Of a stretch of 64,000 nucleotides of DNA, positions 8,747 to 17,481 are shown piece after piece. Source of the DNA: JADLCB01 sp964398315. Its GTDB lineage: Bacteria; Planctomycetota; Phycisphaerae; Tepidisphaerales; Tepidisphaeraceae. The notes under the pieces are model-generated. The model made no database searches. It was given only the letters and a program-made list of their open reading frames with translations, and was not told where the DNA came from. How positions within the stretch are numbered: position 1 is the first letter of the stretch; each line of letters starts with the position of its first letter. A program made the translations under genes and the position numbers. Location: the NCBI GenBank assembly GCA_964398315.1, contig CAYNMV010000008.1, positions 37,025 to 101,024 of the forward strand. The letters are read 5' to 3'.

Positions 8747-9334
8747 CTATCGCTCCCGGACCAGCACCAGCGACTCCATCGCCGGCAGTGCCCCTTCCGG
8801 CCGGAATCGCAGCATGACAGCCGGGTCCTCATCCTCCATCGCAAACTGCTGCACCAGGCCGAACACCAGCCTGGTCTCCACGGAGTTGCACGTCGGCAGA
8901 TAGACCCGAAGCACGCGCGGGTCGTAGTAGCGGAAATACAGCGGAGCGCCTTCCGGTGAGTAAACTGTCAGTAAGCCCCTGAGGTGTCGTCTCAGCAGGC
9001 GCAGATCGGTAGCAGCGGTGGTGGCGGCAAAGATTCCCCAGCTCTGCCCCCAGCCCTGGCTGAGCAACCACCGGGTGAAGGGCTCATCCGGCTCGATTCG
9101 CACCACATAGGGCGCTACCTCCGCCATATCCGGCTCCAGCTCGCCGCTGTAAAGACAAGCGTGTTCGACACCGTGTTCAAAGATGGCATCCAGCAACTGC
9201 GGCGTGCTGGCACCATCCAACACGGCCCACAGGACCAAGTCCGGATCTGCGAACAGGTAATCGTGGATTCGCCGGACTGGCGCGGCTGTTGGCCACAGGG
9301 GAGCGGAGGATGAATTTGCTGCAAGAGTGGTCAT
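8747..9334 (-). CDS. DUF4123 (Tap-1/TEC) T6SS effector adaptor chaperone
   Basis: 195-residue DUF4123 protein. These adaptors load a specific effector onto VgrG and are encoded beside it. Family hallmarks are visible: LYSGELEPDMAEVAPYVV in the first half, LLSQGWGQSWGIF in the middle and YFRYYDPRVLRVYLPT later. ATG 9334 is preferred over GTG 9346 (four residues longer), with GAGAG just upstream. It follows vgrG by 39 bases and is followed by the triple-motif protein. The cargo it serves is not obvious; the nearest candidates are the two proteins encoded just upstream of vgrG. Confidence 0.92.
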   Translation of the reverse strand: MTTLAANSSSAPLWPTAAPVRRIHDYLFADPDLVLWAVLDGASTPQLLDAIFEHGVEHACLYSGELEPDMAEVAPYVVRIEPDEPFTRWLLSQGWGQSWGIFAATTAATDLRLLRRHLRGLLTVYSPEGAPLYFRYYDPRVLRVYLPTCNSVETRLVFGLVQQFAMEDEDPAVMLRFRPEGALPAMESLVLVRER

Positions 9335-9373
9335 ATGCTCTCTCACATCTCGTGCTTTGCCTGGGCTGATGGC

Positions 9374-11440
9374 CTATCCCCCCGCCGCACCATCGACAAA
9401 AGGCGTACCATTGGCGGCGGCTTCCTTCAGGATCGTTGCTTTCGGACTGAACTGAGTCGGCTTGGGCGGCCGCTGTGGAGACGGCGACTCAGTGACTTCC
9501 CCTGCCTCAGCTTCGGCGGCTTTTTCAGGCAGAAGGGCTGTCTCTGGCGATGCGCCGCTGCCGCTGCCCGGAGCGCCGCCGCTGTTGATCAGCACAGTCG
9601 GACCGGAAATCGCCACCCCACTGGGGCCAATGGTGACAAAGGCTCCACCCGCCTTGAGTGTCAGCGTGGCACCGGATTCAATCACCACATTCATCCCGGC
9701 TTTAAGATGAATTTCGCTGCCGGCATCAACCGCCAGCTTCATCCCGATCTTCTGCTGTGCATCCATTCCCACCTTTAGCGACAACCCGCCGTCTACTTTC
9801 TGGTTCAGATCGCCATTGACCGTCTGGTGCCGGTCGCCTTCGGTACGCTCAAACTGATCGTTCTTCACGATCAGATGCCGGTTGTGGCCGATCCACTCGC
9901 GGGCATCATTGCGGACGCGGAGGTCGTGATCTTTCTGCGCGTGGATAAACAGCTGTTCCTCGCCCTTGCGGTCTTCGAAGCGGATCTCGTTGAAGCCATT
10001 GCCACCGCGACTGGAGGAAGTCTTGATCGTAGAAACCGTGGCCTTGTCGGGCAGTGGATACGGTGGCTTAGCATCGCCGTTATAGACCCGGCCGGTGATG
10101 ATCGGACGGTCGGGATCGCCTTCGAGAAACTCGATGATGACCTCCTGCCCAATGCGCGGTGTGAAGATCGCGCCCCATCGCGCTCCGGCCCACACCTGTG
10201 CTACCCGCACCCAGCAGGAACTGTTCTCGTCTGCCTGGCCATAGCGATCCCAGTGGAACTGCACCTTCACCCTGCCGTACTCATCGGTCCAGATCTCCTC
10301 CCCGGCCTTGCCCACCACAGTCGCCGTCTGCGGCCCCTGGATAATGGGCTTGGGTGTCAGCCGCTGTGGCCGGTACTGCACCTCTGCCGGAATAGCGGTG
10401 AAGGATGAGGTAAATGACCAGCCCTCTCCCTCGCTATTGGCGTCATAGCCATCACCCGTGGCCTGGCAGGTGTGGGTGACGACCAGGTAATCACGGGCAA
10501 AGTCACTGCGCGGAGCCGGGTCGAGCCTGAAGGTGGCTCCAGCAGCAAGGCCACGCACATCGCCGCTGCCTTCGGCAACCTTGTACTGCGCTGCTATTTC
10601 CTCCATGCGCATGCGGGCATACTGCTCGCCATCGGCAAACTCCTCGAATTCACCGGGAAAGTCGAAGACCTCAAACTCAGCGTTAGGATGGGCAGCCGGC
10701 TGGCGATTCTGCACCAGCAGGTTCTTGCTGGGGCGCGTAAAATCAAAATCTGTGAGTGCAACGGCCCCGGGGTGTACTTCGTGGGTGAGGGCAAACGACT
10801 GGACAACATCGCCAAGGTTGTACGCCCCCCGGCCGGGACGGAACTCGAGCGTCTCATAGCCGGGCACTGGTTCGTGGGCGCTGGGAGAGTCGGCCAACAC
10901 GAGCGTATGGCGGCCATTCTCGTGCGTGAAGTAGTAGTAAATGCCCTCCTGCTCCAGCAGCCGGGAAACAAAATTAAAGTCGGTTTCGCGATACTGGACA
11001 CAGTACTCCCAGGCACCATAGCTGCCAGAAAGCCGCTCCTCGAAATCGGTGAACCCGCGATCACGGAACACCTGCTTGACAATCTCCGGCACGCTCATCT
11101 TCTGGAATATCCGGCAGTCGGCACAGCGGGTGAGGAACCAGAGCCACGGCACCATCGTCGCGCGGTATGATCTGTAACGCCCGTGGTCCGGCAGCTGGAT
11201 GAAACGGGCCACGTAGCCGTTGAAGTAGCGTGTCTCATCACCGGCCACTTTAAGACTGACGGTGACATTGCCGCCCACGATGGCGTCGAAGTCGATCTGC
11301 CCATCCTCGCTGAGCAGATCCAACTCGATCTCAAATGGCCGGCCGAGGCGTTCGGACACCGACATCGCGCGCAAAACCAGCACATCCGCGCCCAGCGGCG
11401 TTGCGATCGTGAGAGGACGATTGGCTTGAGCGATGGCCAT
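9374..11440 (-). CDS. vgrG: VgrG/TssI spike protein
   Basis: 688-residue VgrG, the trimeric spike at the end of the Hcp tube. The N-terminal gp27-like domain (about residues 1-370) starts with TIATPLGADVLVLRAMSVSE. The gp5-like OB fold follows (EEIWTDEYGRVKVQFHWD, about residues 385-460) with the conserved W-A-G-x-x-W-G-A region. A run of beta-helix repeats rich in valine, glycine and lysine lies near residues 500-610. The last 60 residues are Pro/Ala/Glu-rich and disordered, with no folded toxin domain, so cargo must bind non-covalently. It is preceded by two putative cargo genes and followed by the DUF4123 adaptor. Confidence 0.96.
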   Translation of the reverse strand: MAIAQANRPLTIATPLGADVLVLRAMSVSERLGRPFEIELDLLSEDGQIDFDAIVGGNVTVSLKVAGDETRYFNGYVARFIQLPDHGRYRSYRATMVPWLWFLTRCADCRIFQKMSVPEIVKQVFRDRGFTDFEERLSGSYGAWEYCVQYRETDFNFVSRLLEQEGIYYYFTHENGRHTLVLADSPSAHEPVPGYETLEFRPGRGAYNLGDVVQSFALTHEVHPGAVALTDFDFTRPSKNLLVQNRQPAAHPNAEFEVFDFPGEFEEFADGEQYARMRMEEIAAQYKVAEGSGDVRGLAAGATFRLDPAPRSDFARDYLVVTHTCQATGDGYDANSEGEGWSFTSSFTAIPAEVQYRPQRLTPKPIIQGPQTATVVGKAGEEIWTDEYGRVKVQFHWDRYGQADENSSCWVRVAQVWAGARWGAIFTPRIGQEVIIEFLEGDPDRPIITGRVYNGDAKPPYPLPDKATVSTIKTSSSRGGNGFNEIRFEDRKGEEQLFIHAQKDHDLRVRNDAREWIGHNRHLIVKNDQFERTEGDRHQTVNGDLNQKVDGGLSLKVGMDAQQKIGMKLAVDAGSEIHLKAGMNVVIESGATLTLKAGGAFVTIGPSGVAISGPTVLINSGGAPGSGSGASPETALLPEKAAEAEAGEVTESPSPQRPPKPTQFSPKATILKEAAANGTPFVDGAAGG

Positions 11441-11446
11441 ATCCGA

Positions 11447-12442
11447 TCATCGTTCGGTGATCTTCTCCTGTGTCACCCGAATTTCTTTAATCTTGAGGGC
11501 GATGCCTAATGTCCCTCCATTGAAGCTGCCACCTGTGCCCAGTGCTGCGGTGATTCCCGTGATCATGTGATCGAGTTTCTCTGTACTGATACGAGCCGTG
11601 GCATATTTGAGGGCATGCTTGATCTGGTTGTTCGTCGTGGGTGATCGCAGCCCGGTGCGCGATGACCGCGCTCCCTGGTCGAGCAGTTCACGGACATAGC
11701 TCAGGTCATGGCCTGCCTTCTCCATCTGCGAGATGGTCTTAACCAGACGACCCTTGCGCACCGTTGCCAGCCTGCCTACCTGGCCCGCCGCCTTGTAGAC
11801 CCGAGGGCCATACTTAACGAGCTTGGCCGCGCCAGCGCCCAGATCCAGCAACCCAATCAGGTCAAGGGCGAGTTCGATATCGGTGGTATCCGGCGCACCA
11901 TGCGGGTCGATCGCCTTTCCTATCGCGATCCCGCAGGACAGCGTTGAGGCGGACAACATCGAGTACGAGAAAATCACCGCGGGCGTCGCGCCGCCTCCGG
12001 TTCCCACCGCTCCTGCAAGCGAGAGGCCAAAGCCAATGCCGCTCAAGACAGCACCTGAGCAGTTCAGGATGGAACTGCCCCATCGGTCCCAACCACTGGC
12101 AGCAGGCCTGGGTGCCGGCTGGTCGATATGGATCTCAACCCACGTTGCCAGTCGGGATGGGTGATGTGACTGTCGGATGACATAACGGCCATCCTGGAAA
12201 TGCAGGCGAATTCCAGCCCCCTTCAGTTCAGGTACACCGTCCACCGCGCGCTCGAGCGCAGCGCGGGGCGACAGACTGCCCGCGCCCGCCGATTCATGCA
12301 TGCCGCTGCTGTGCGCCACCTTAGACTGCGAACCAACAGCGGCCGGGCCAACATATGCGATGGGCGTATGGTGCGCAGTGGTGAGCATGGACGCATTGAG
12401 CCATCCATCCCCGAGTACACTCTGGTGCCTCATATTTGCCAT
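11447..12442 (-). CDS. Putative T6SS membrane-active effector, glycine-rich
   Basis: 331-residue protein directly upstream of vgrG (6 bases apart). The N-terminal 150 residues are polar. A central Gly/Ala/Ser-rich hydrophobic pair follows, at about residues 122-145 (LSGIGFGLSLAGAVGTGGG) and 150-172 (IFSYSMLSASTLSCGIAIG), typical of membrane-inserting or glycine-zipper segments. A second hydrophobic patch sits near residues 185-200. The C-terminal third is charged. From memory it resembles vgrG-linked proteins of proteobacteria with a conserved G-A-V-L-S-G-I stretch, some of which are pore-forming toxins. I see no signal peptide. The effector assignment is inference from position and hydrophobic pattern. 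Confidence 0.6.
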   Translation of the reverse strand: MANMRHQSVLGDGWLNASMLTTAHHTPIAYVGPAAVGSQSKVAHSSGMHESAGAGSLSPRAALERAVDGVPELKGAGIRLHFQDGRYVIRQSHHPSRLATWVEIHIDQPAPRPAASGWDRWGSSILNCSGAVLSGIGFGLSLAGAVGTGGGATPAVIFSYSMLSASTLSCGIAIGKAIDPHGAPDTTDIELALDLIGLLDLGAGAAKLVKYGPRVYKAAGQVGRLATVRKGRLVKTISQMEKAGHDLSYVRELLDQGARSSRTGLRSPTTNNQIKHALKYATARISTEKLDHMITGITAALGTGGSFNGGTLGIALKIKEIRVTQEKITER

Positions 12443-12485
12443 TCGACTGCCTCAGATCGATACCCACCGCCACGCGTGGCCATGC

Positions 12486-12905
12486 TCAACGGTATTGAAC
12501 CCACAGCAGCAGTGCTCCCCTGCCGGCGATGGCCTGCTTCAGTTCCGTGCAGCACTCGGCCACGCGCACATCCGTAATGCCGATACAACCGGCGGTTCCG
12601 GGAGCGTTACCATCGGGATGTATGCGCAGCAGCGTGCGCGTGGTCGGGAACAGAGGATCCAGATCTACGCTGAAGCCAGTGTTAAAACGCGTCATGGCCG
12701 GTTCCGTGCGATGCCTGAAGTTGCGTGCCAGATACCAGCCGGGTGGCAATGGCAGCAACGAACGCGACCCCGAGCATGCTTCCCAACTGGACCCGGTCAG
12801 CCCATGGATAAGATAGCCATCCACCCGAGCACGGTTGGCCGCGCGTACGCCCATGAAGACCAGGTCTGCACAATCCGGCCGCATATGTAGCATCTCAGGA
12901 ATCAT
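12486..12905 (-). CDS. Putative L,D-transpeptidase-like T6SS effector
   Basis: 139-residue protein. ATG 12905 is chosen because GAGGAGG lies 6 bases upstream; the start codon is 21 bases past the clpV stop. Near the C-terminus (about residues 100-118) it carries IHPDGNAPGTAGCIGI, a YkuD/Tlde1-like active-site pattern: histidine, then a glycine-rich loop and the catalytic cysteine. Length and layout suit small peptidoglycan-modifying T6SS toxins that act in the periplasm of the target. There is no signal peptide, as expected for cargo. It lies between clpV and the glycine-rich protein gene. A recognisable immunity gene is not adjacent. The family call is from motif only. Confidence 0.65.
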   Translation of the reverse strand: MIPEMLHMRPDCADLVFMGVRAANRARVDGYLIHGLTGSSWEACSGSRSLLPLPPGWYLARNFRHRTEPAMTRFNTGFSVDLDPLFPTTRTLLRIHPDGNAPGTAGCIGITDVRVAECCTELKQAIAGRGALLLWVQYR

Positions 12906-12925
12906 GAGCCGGCCTCCTCGCGTCA

Positions 12926-15823
12926 TCAGTCAAACGAATACGTGAACTGTTCATCCTTCACGCCCAGTTCCACTTTGCTCAGCACCTTGCCCGCCGCCAG
13001 GCGCACCAGGTATTCGCGGCTGATACTGGGGACCATCACCTGCGAGAGAATCGATCCGACCTTGCGCGCCCCGCTCTCGGGTTCGGTGCAGCGCGAAGCG
13101 ATCAGGCGGACGACGTCGTCGGCGTACTGGAACGGGATCTTCTGCTGCTCCTGCACGCGCTGGGCGATACGGTCGAGTTGCAGGCGAATGATGGTGTCGA
13201 GCATGTCGGGCAGGATCGGCTTGTACGGCACGATCTGCAGCCGCCCGAGAAGCGCATCGGGGAAGACCTGCCGCAGCGACTGGCGCAGGGCCTTATTGAG
13301 TTGTTCCATGTCCGGCTCGGTGGCCGGATCGCAATACGCCTCGAGGATGAGGTCAGAGCCGACGTTGCTGGTCAGCAGGATGATCGTGTTTTTGAAGTCG
13401 ATCTGCCGGCCTTCAGCATCATCCATTCGACCCTTGTCAAAGACCTGGAAGAAGATCTCGTGGACGTCCGGATGGGCCTTCTCGACTTCATCGAGCAGGA
13501 CAACGCTATATGGCTTGCGGCGCACGGCCTCGGTCAGGATCCCACCTTTGCCATAGCCAACGTACCCGGGGGGCGCGCCTTTCAGGAGCGCCACGGTATG
13601 AGCCTCCTGAAACTCACTCATGTTGATGGTGATGAGATTCTGCTCACCGCCGTAGATCGCCTCGGCCAGAGCCAGCGCGGTTTCGGTCTTCCCCACGCCG
13701 CTGGGACCGGCCAGGAGGAACACGCCGATCGGTTTGGAGGTGTTATCCAACCCCGGCACGCGGCTGTTGAGCAACTGAGTCGCGATCGCATGCAGCGCAT
13801 GCCGTTGCCCGATGACGCGTTTGGAGAGTGTATCAGCCAGGTTGAGTACGGCCTCGATCTCATTCTTGACCATGCGGCCGACCGGGATGCCGGTGTAGTC
13901 GGAGATAACCTCCGCTACCGCCTGAGCATCAACACTGGGCAGAACCAGGGGCCGATCACCCTGGAGGACCTTCAGTTGAGTCTGAAGATCGCGCAACTGG
14001 TGTCGCAGCGCTTCACCCGGTTGTTCAGGCACACTAGCGATGCCATTCCCGGATGAGTCATCCGCCAGCCTGCTTTCTTGAGACGGGGAACCTTCGTGCG
14101 GGACAGTAGCTGACTCCGCTGAGTTGGGGGACCGCCTGTCGACGTGCTCATTCCCCCATCCCGCATCAGCTGATGCGGCGGAGAGATCTCTGTTGGCCGG
14201 CCCGATGGCATCATCTGGCCTATTCGCATTGTCCGGGGTGCGGGGTTGATCCAGTTTGGTGCGCAGAGCGAGGATTTGACTGACCAGATCACGCTCTGCT
14301 TGCCATGCCTGCTCGAGCGACCGCAGTTGGAGTGTCTCCTGGTCGATCTGCCGGATCAATTCGGCTGGCCGTTCGGCATGGTCCATGCCAAGGGCTGCCT
14401 CGCGCTGCACGATCTCCAGCTCCGACTGCAGGCCAGCCAGTTTCGCTCGCATGCTGTCAATACTGGCGGGTGATGCGTGCTGCGTGACGGCAACCCTTGC
14501 GCAGGCGGTATCGAGAAGCCCCACTGCCTTGTCTGGCAGCTGTCGAGCGGGCATGTAACGGCGCGACAGGCGGACGGCACTCTCAATGGCCTCATCCAGA
14601 ATGAGCACCTTATGATGAGCTTCGAACCGCCGGGCGACTGCTCTCAACATGATGCAGGCGGTCTTCTCGTCCGGTTCAGCCACTGTCACCACTTCAAACC
14701 GCCGGACCAGCGCCGGATCCTGCTCAAAGTACTCCTTGTATTCCGAGTGGGTGGTGGCCGCGATGGTGCGGAGTGTGCCGCGGGCCAGGGCGGGCTTGAG
14801 CAGGTTTGCAGCATCCCCCTGCCCTTTGGCGCCGCCAGCTCCGATGAGGGTATGCGCTTCATCGATGAACAGCACGATCGGTACAGGACTGTTCTGCACC
14901 TCCTCGATCACCTGGCGCAGGCGCTGCTCAAACTCGCCCTTCATGCTTGCTCCCGCCAGCAAAAGACCGATGTCGAGAACCCGGATCGAGATGTCACGCA
15001 AGGCGGGTGGCACATCTCCGGCAACCACGCGCTGAGCAAAGCCTTCCACGACAGAAGTCTTGCCCACCCCCGCCTCACCGACCAGGATCGGATTGTTCTT
15101 CTGCCGTCGAAGCAGCACGCCGATGAGTTGTCGGATCTCACCATCGCGACCGACGATGGGATCGAGCGTCCCTTCGCGCGCCTGGCGAGTCAGGTCGATA
15201 CTGAACTTCTCCAACGCCTGCTGGCGACCCATGATGGCCGGAGCCAAGTCGGGTCGGCTGGATTCGCCTGGTTTGCCCGCCGCCTCCGATGATGGGACAG
15301 CGGAGCCGTCCGCTCCATCAGCGCTTGACACCACGGTCAGCGTGGTGCTCTCGCTGGAGCCGCGGGTGATGCGCGCAAAGGTACTCGACAGCACGTTGGG
15401 GTCGATTCCCTCGAACTCAACCGACACCTTCAGCAACTCGCCCTTGAGCCGGGGGCTCTGCAGGCAGGCCAGTAGCAGATGCCCGCTGCGCACATCGGGC
15501 GCTTCCAGCTCCTCGGCGATGAGTACGGCATCGCGGATCGCCTCATCGAGCTTGGGAGCAAAACCGGTTACGGTCATTGCGCCGGCCGGCAGGCTTTCCA
15601 GAAAAGCCGTGAGATCGGCCGCCAGGTGGGCGGCATCGATCCCAAAGTGCCGGCAGATCAGGTTCAGATCCGACTGGTCGACCTGAAACATCTGCTGGAG
15701 CCAGTGAGCCAGATCGACCTGCGCGTGGCCGCGGCTCTTGCAGTACAGGGCCGCGGACTCCAGCGTACGGTAGGCCACGGCCCCCAGTTTCTTGAACAGC
15801 AGCACTCGGCTTTTTTCCCGCAT
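12926..15823 (-). CDS. clpV: ClpV/TssH AAA+ sheath-recycling ATPase
   Basis: 965-residue Hsp100 unfoldase that disassembles contracted TssB/TssC sheaths. An N-terminal Clp-N-like domain (residues 1-165) is followed by the first AAA+ module with Walker A GEAGVGKT, a middle region, and a second module with Walker A GPSGVGKT and arginine-rich sensor regions. The C-terminal ClpB D2-small domain is present. It is longer than typical ClpV (about 870-900) because a polar segment of roughly 75 residues, rich in Asp, Asn, Ser and Pro, interrupts the middle region near residues 525-605. ATG 15823 has GGGAGC 7 bases upstream. It follows tssG by 47 bases. Confidence 0.95.
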   Translation of the reverse strand: MREKSRVLLFKKLGAVAYRTLESAALYCKSRGHAQVDLAHWLQQMFQVDQSDLNLICRHFGIDAAHLAADLTAFLESLPAGAMTVTGFAPKLDEAIRDAVLIAEELEAPDVRSGHLLLACLQSPRLKGELLKVSVEFEGIDPNVLSSTFARITRGSSESTTLTVVSSADGADGSAVPSSEAAGKPGESSRPDLAPAIMGRQQALEKFSIDLTRQAREGTLDPIVGRDGEIRQLIGVLLRRQKNNPILVGEAGVGKTSVVEGFAQRVVAGDVPPALRDISIRVLDIGLLLAGASMKGEFEQRLRQVIEEVQNSPVPIVLFIDEAHTLIGAGGAKGQGDAANLLKPALARGTLRTIAATTHSEYKEYFEQDPALVRRFEVVTVAEPDEKTACIMLRAVARRFEAHHKVLILDEAIESAVRLSRRYMPARQLPDKAVGLLDTACARVAVTQHASPASIDSMRAKLAGLQSELEIVQREAALGMDHAERPAELIRQIDQETLQLRSLEQAWQAERDLVSQILALRTKLDQPRTPDNANRPDDAIGPANRDLSAASADAGWGNEHVDRRSPNSAESATVPHEGSPSQESRLADDSSGNGIASVPEQPGEALRHQLRDLQTQLKVLQGDRPLVLPSVDAQAVAEVISDYTGIPVGRMVKNEIEAVLNLADTLSKRVIGQRHALHAIATQLLNSRVPGLDNTSKPIGVFLLAGPSGVGKTETALALAEAIYGGEQNLITINMSEFQEAHTVALLKGAPPGYVGYGKGGILTEAVRRKPYSVVLLDEVEKAHPDVHEIFFQVFDKGRMDDAEGRQIDFKNTIILLTSNVGSDLILEAYCDPATEPDMEQLNKALRQSLRQVFPDALLGRLQIVPYKPILPDMLDTIIRLQLDRIAQRVQEQQKIPFQYADDVVRLIASRCTEPESGARKVGSILSQVMVPSISREYLVRLAAGKVLSKVELGVKDEQFTYSFD

Positions 15824-15870
15824 GATCCAGCTCCCTTCATCTCAAGTGAGCTTGCCGAAATCAGCGCTTC

Positions 15871-17481
15871 TCAGCACGCATGTCGCTGCGACTCCACTAC
15901 CAGGTCATCCCGATCCCGTGTTTCCGGGCGGCTCAACAGCCAGCTTGACCACCCCAGTTGCCCCAGCCTCCCCAGGCACATCTGCGGCACCTGGTCGGCT
16001 CGTAGAACGAGCTGGACATCCCACGCCAGTTCCAGCCCTGCATAGGTGCGGATCCAGTCGTTTATCCGCCGCATTCCCAGGCGGTCGGGCAGCAGTCGTT
16101 GATACTGGTCAAAATGCATCGGCCCGAGGCGCACGCGGAAGCGCTGCTGGCAATCCCAGGTCCGCCCGCCCAGCACCACGCGCGGCCCGGGCCCCTCGCC
16201 ACCAAGCCGCATTGTGTGCGGCGCCAGCCCCAGTGCCTGGCGCTCCTCGGCCGGCAGATCGATCCACCGGCCGACGAACTCCCGGATGGTGCAGGTCACG
16301 CCAAAATAGCGGCCCAGGATGCTGGCCAAACCCTCGGCGTTGGCGGTCCGGACCATCAGCCGGCCGGCAAAATGGATCTTGGCACGATCCTGCACGGCAT
16401 CGCGATTGCGCAGGCTCGGCAGCCCGAGGCCAATCAGGCTGGCCAGGTACCGACCAAACGCATCCTCATCTGATTCAACCGAACCTGGGTGCCGTTGAGT
16501 ACCACGATCATCGAAGTCTGAACGTGCGCGATCACGGGAGACGGTGCGCTGGTGCTGGGCCCATGCCCGGTAGAACAGCATCCCCAGGCGATGATGGAAG
16601 ATGTCCAGAAACTGCGCAAGTGTCCGATCACCGACGGCCCGTCGCTTCTGAATGAAATCAGTTTGAAAAGTCGGCATCGGTCCGTTGGGACCAAGCAGAC
16701 CCATGCAGTTGATACGCAGCATGGCCGGGCGAGACTGCGTGGGTGGACGATAAGCGTTCACATCGCCGGGAGAGAACCTCAGCATCGCATCCTGGCCCAG
16801 GCGCACCGGCTCATCTGCAGGACGGGCGGCATGCCCGAGGCGCGGCAACGATGGATAGGCGCACTCCAGCAGGCGCATCGCGTAGAAGAACGCAAATCGC
16901 CCGGGGTGCATCTCCAGCTGGTGCAGCATGGCCACCAGGTCATCGGCGATCTCAAGCTGCAGATCTCGTGGAAGCGCCTCCTCCTCCACAGCCGGACGAT
17001 CCGCAACAGTGCGCTTGAGGATGAAACCGCGCAGCACCTGCTGTGGATCGGTAAATGGAGAAGGTGCCGGGCGGGATGGGGCTGCGGCGGTTGTCGTGGA
17101 CGACTCCGCAGCACGCCCGGACACTTCTGCAGTGGGCGCGCCGGGCGTTGGAGATGCGATCGGCATAGGAGCCGATGGCGCTGCAGCGCGCGAAGTGCGA
17201 ACGACCTCGTTCGAACCAGATGTATGCGCCTTCTGGCCGGGCTGGGGTACAAAGGGAGGAGCCGGGGCACGCTCATCCCGAGTCGATGTGGTCGTCTCGA
17301 CGAATCGGAGATGGGCTGAGCGCTCATCCTGGCGGATGTCGGGATCGCCGCTCGCTGTGACCGGCTTGTCCCCTGCCGCTGGCGGATTAGCCGGTGATCC
17401 ACTGGCTGCACCGCCTCGCCGGATGATCAGTCCTGCCATCGCCGTCACAGGATGTGGCGGGTGCCGCTGCGTGCCGGCCAT
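15871..17481 (-). CDS. tssG: TssG (ImpH/VasB) baseplate protein with long N-terminal extension
   Basis: 536-residue TssG, which with TssF forms the T6SS baseplate wedge. The family domain begins around residue 190 and includes FAFFYAMRLLECAYPSLPRL, then RLGQDAMLRFSPGDV and LRINCMGLLGPNGPMP. Typical TssG has 330-350 residues; the extra 150 or so at the N-terminus are Pro/Ala/Ser/Thr-rich and probably disordered. GGGGAGG 8 bases before ATG 17481 supports the long start. Its first 37 bases overlap the end of tssF, indicating coupling. Confidence 0.93.
   Translation of the reverse strand: MAGTQRHPPHPVTAMAGLIIRRGGAASGSPANPPAAGDKPVTASGDPDIRQDERSAHLRFVETTTSTRDERAPAPPFVPQPGQKAHTSGSNEVVRTSRAAAPSAPMPIASPTPGAPTAEVSGRAAESSTTTAAAPSRPAPSPFTDPQQVLRGFILKRTVADRPAVEEEALPRDLQLEIADDLVAMLHQLEMHPGRFAFFYAMRLLECAYPSLPRLGHAARPADEPVRLGQDAMLRFSPGDVNAYRPPTQSRPAMLRINCMGLLGPNGPMPTFQTDFIQKRRAVGDRTLAQFLDIFHHRLGMLFYRAWAQHQRTVSRDRARSDFDDRGTQRHPGSVESDEDAFGRYLASLIGLGLPSLRNRDAVQDRAKIHFAGRLMVRTANAEGLASILGRYFGVTCTIREFVGRWIDLPAEERQALGLAPHTMRLGGEGPGPRVVLGGRTWDCQQRFRVRLGPMHFDQYQRLLPDRLGMRRINDWIRTYAGLELAWDVQLVLRADQVPQMCLGRLGQLGWSSWLLSRPETRDRDDLVVESQRHAC

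Noticed and set aside
11447..12905. Treating the 331- and 139-residue proteins as a toxin and its immunity partner
   Set aside because: Neither has a signal peptide or immunity-like traits, and both look like cargo, so no pair is claimed.
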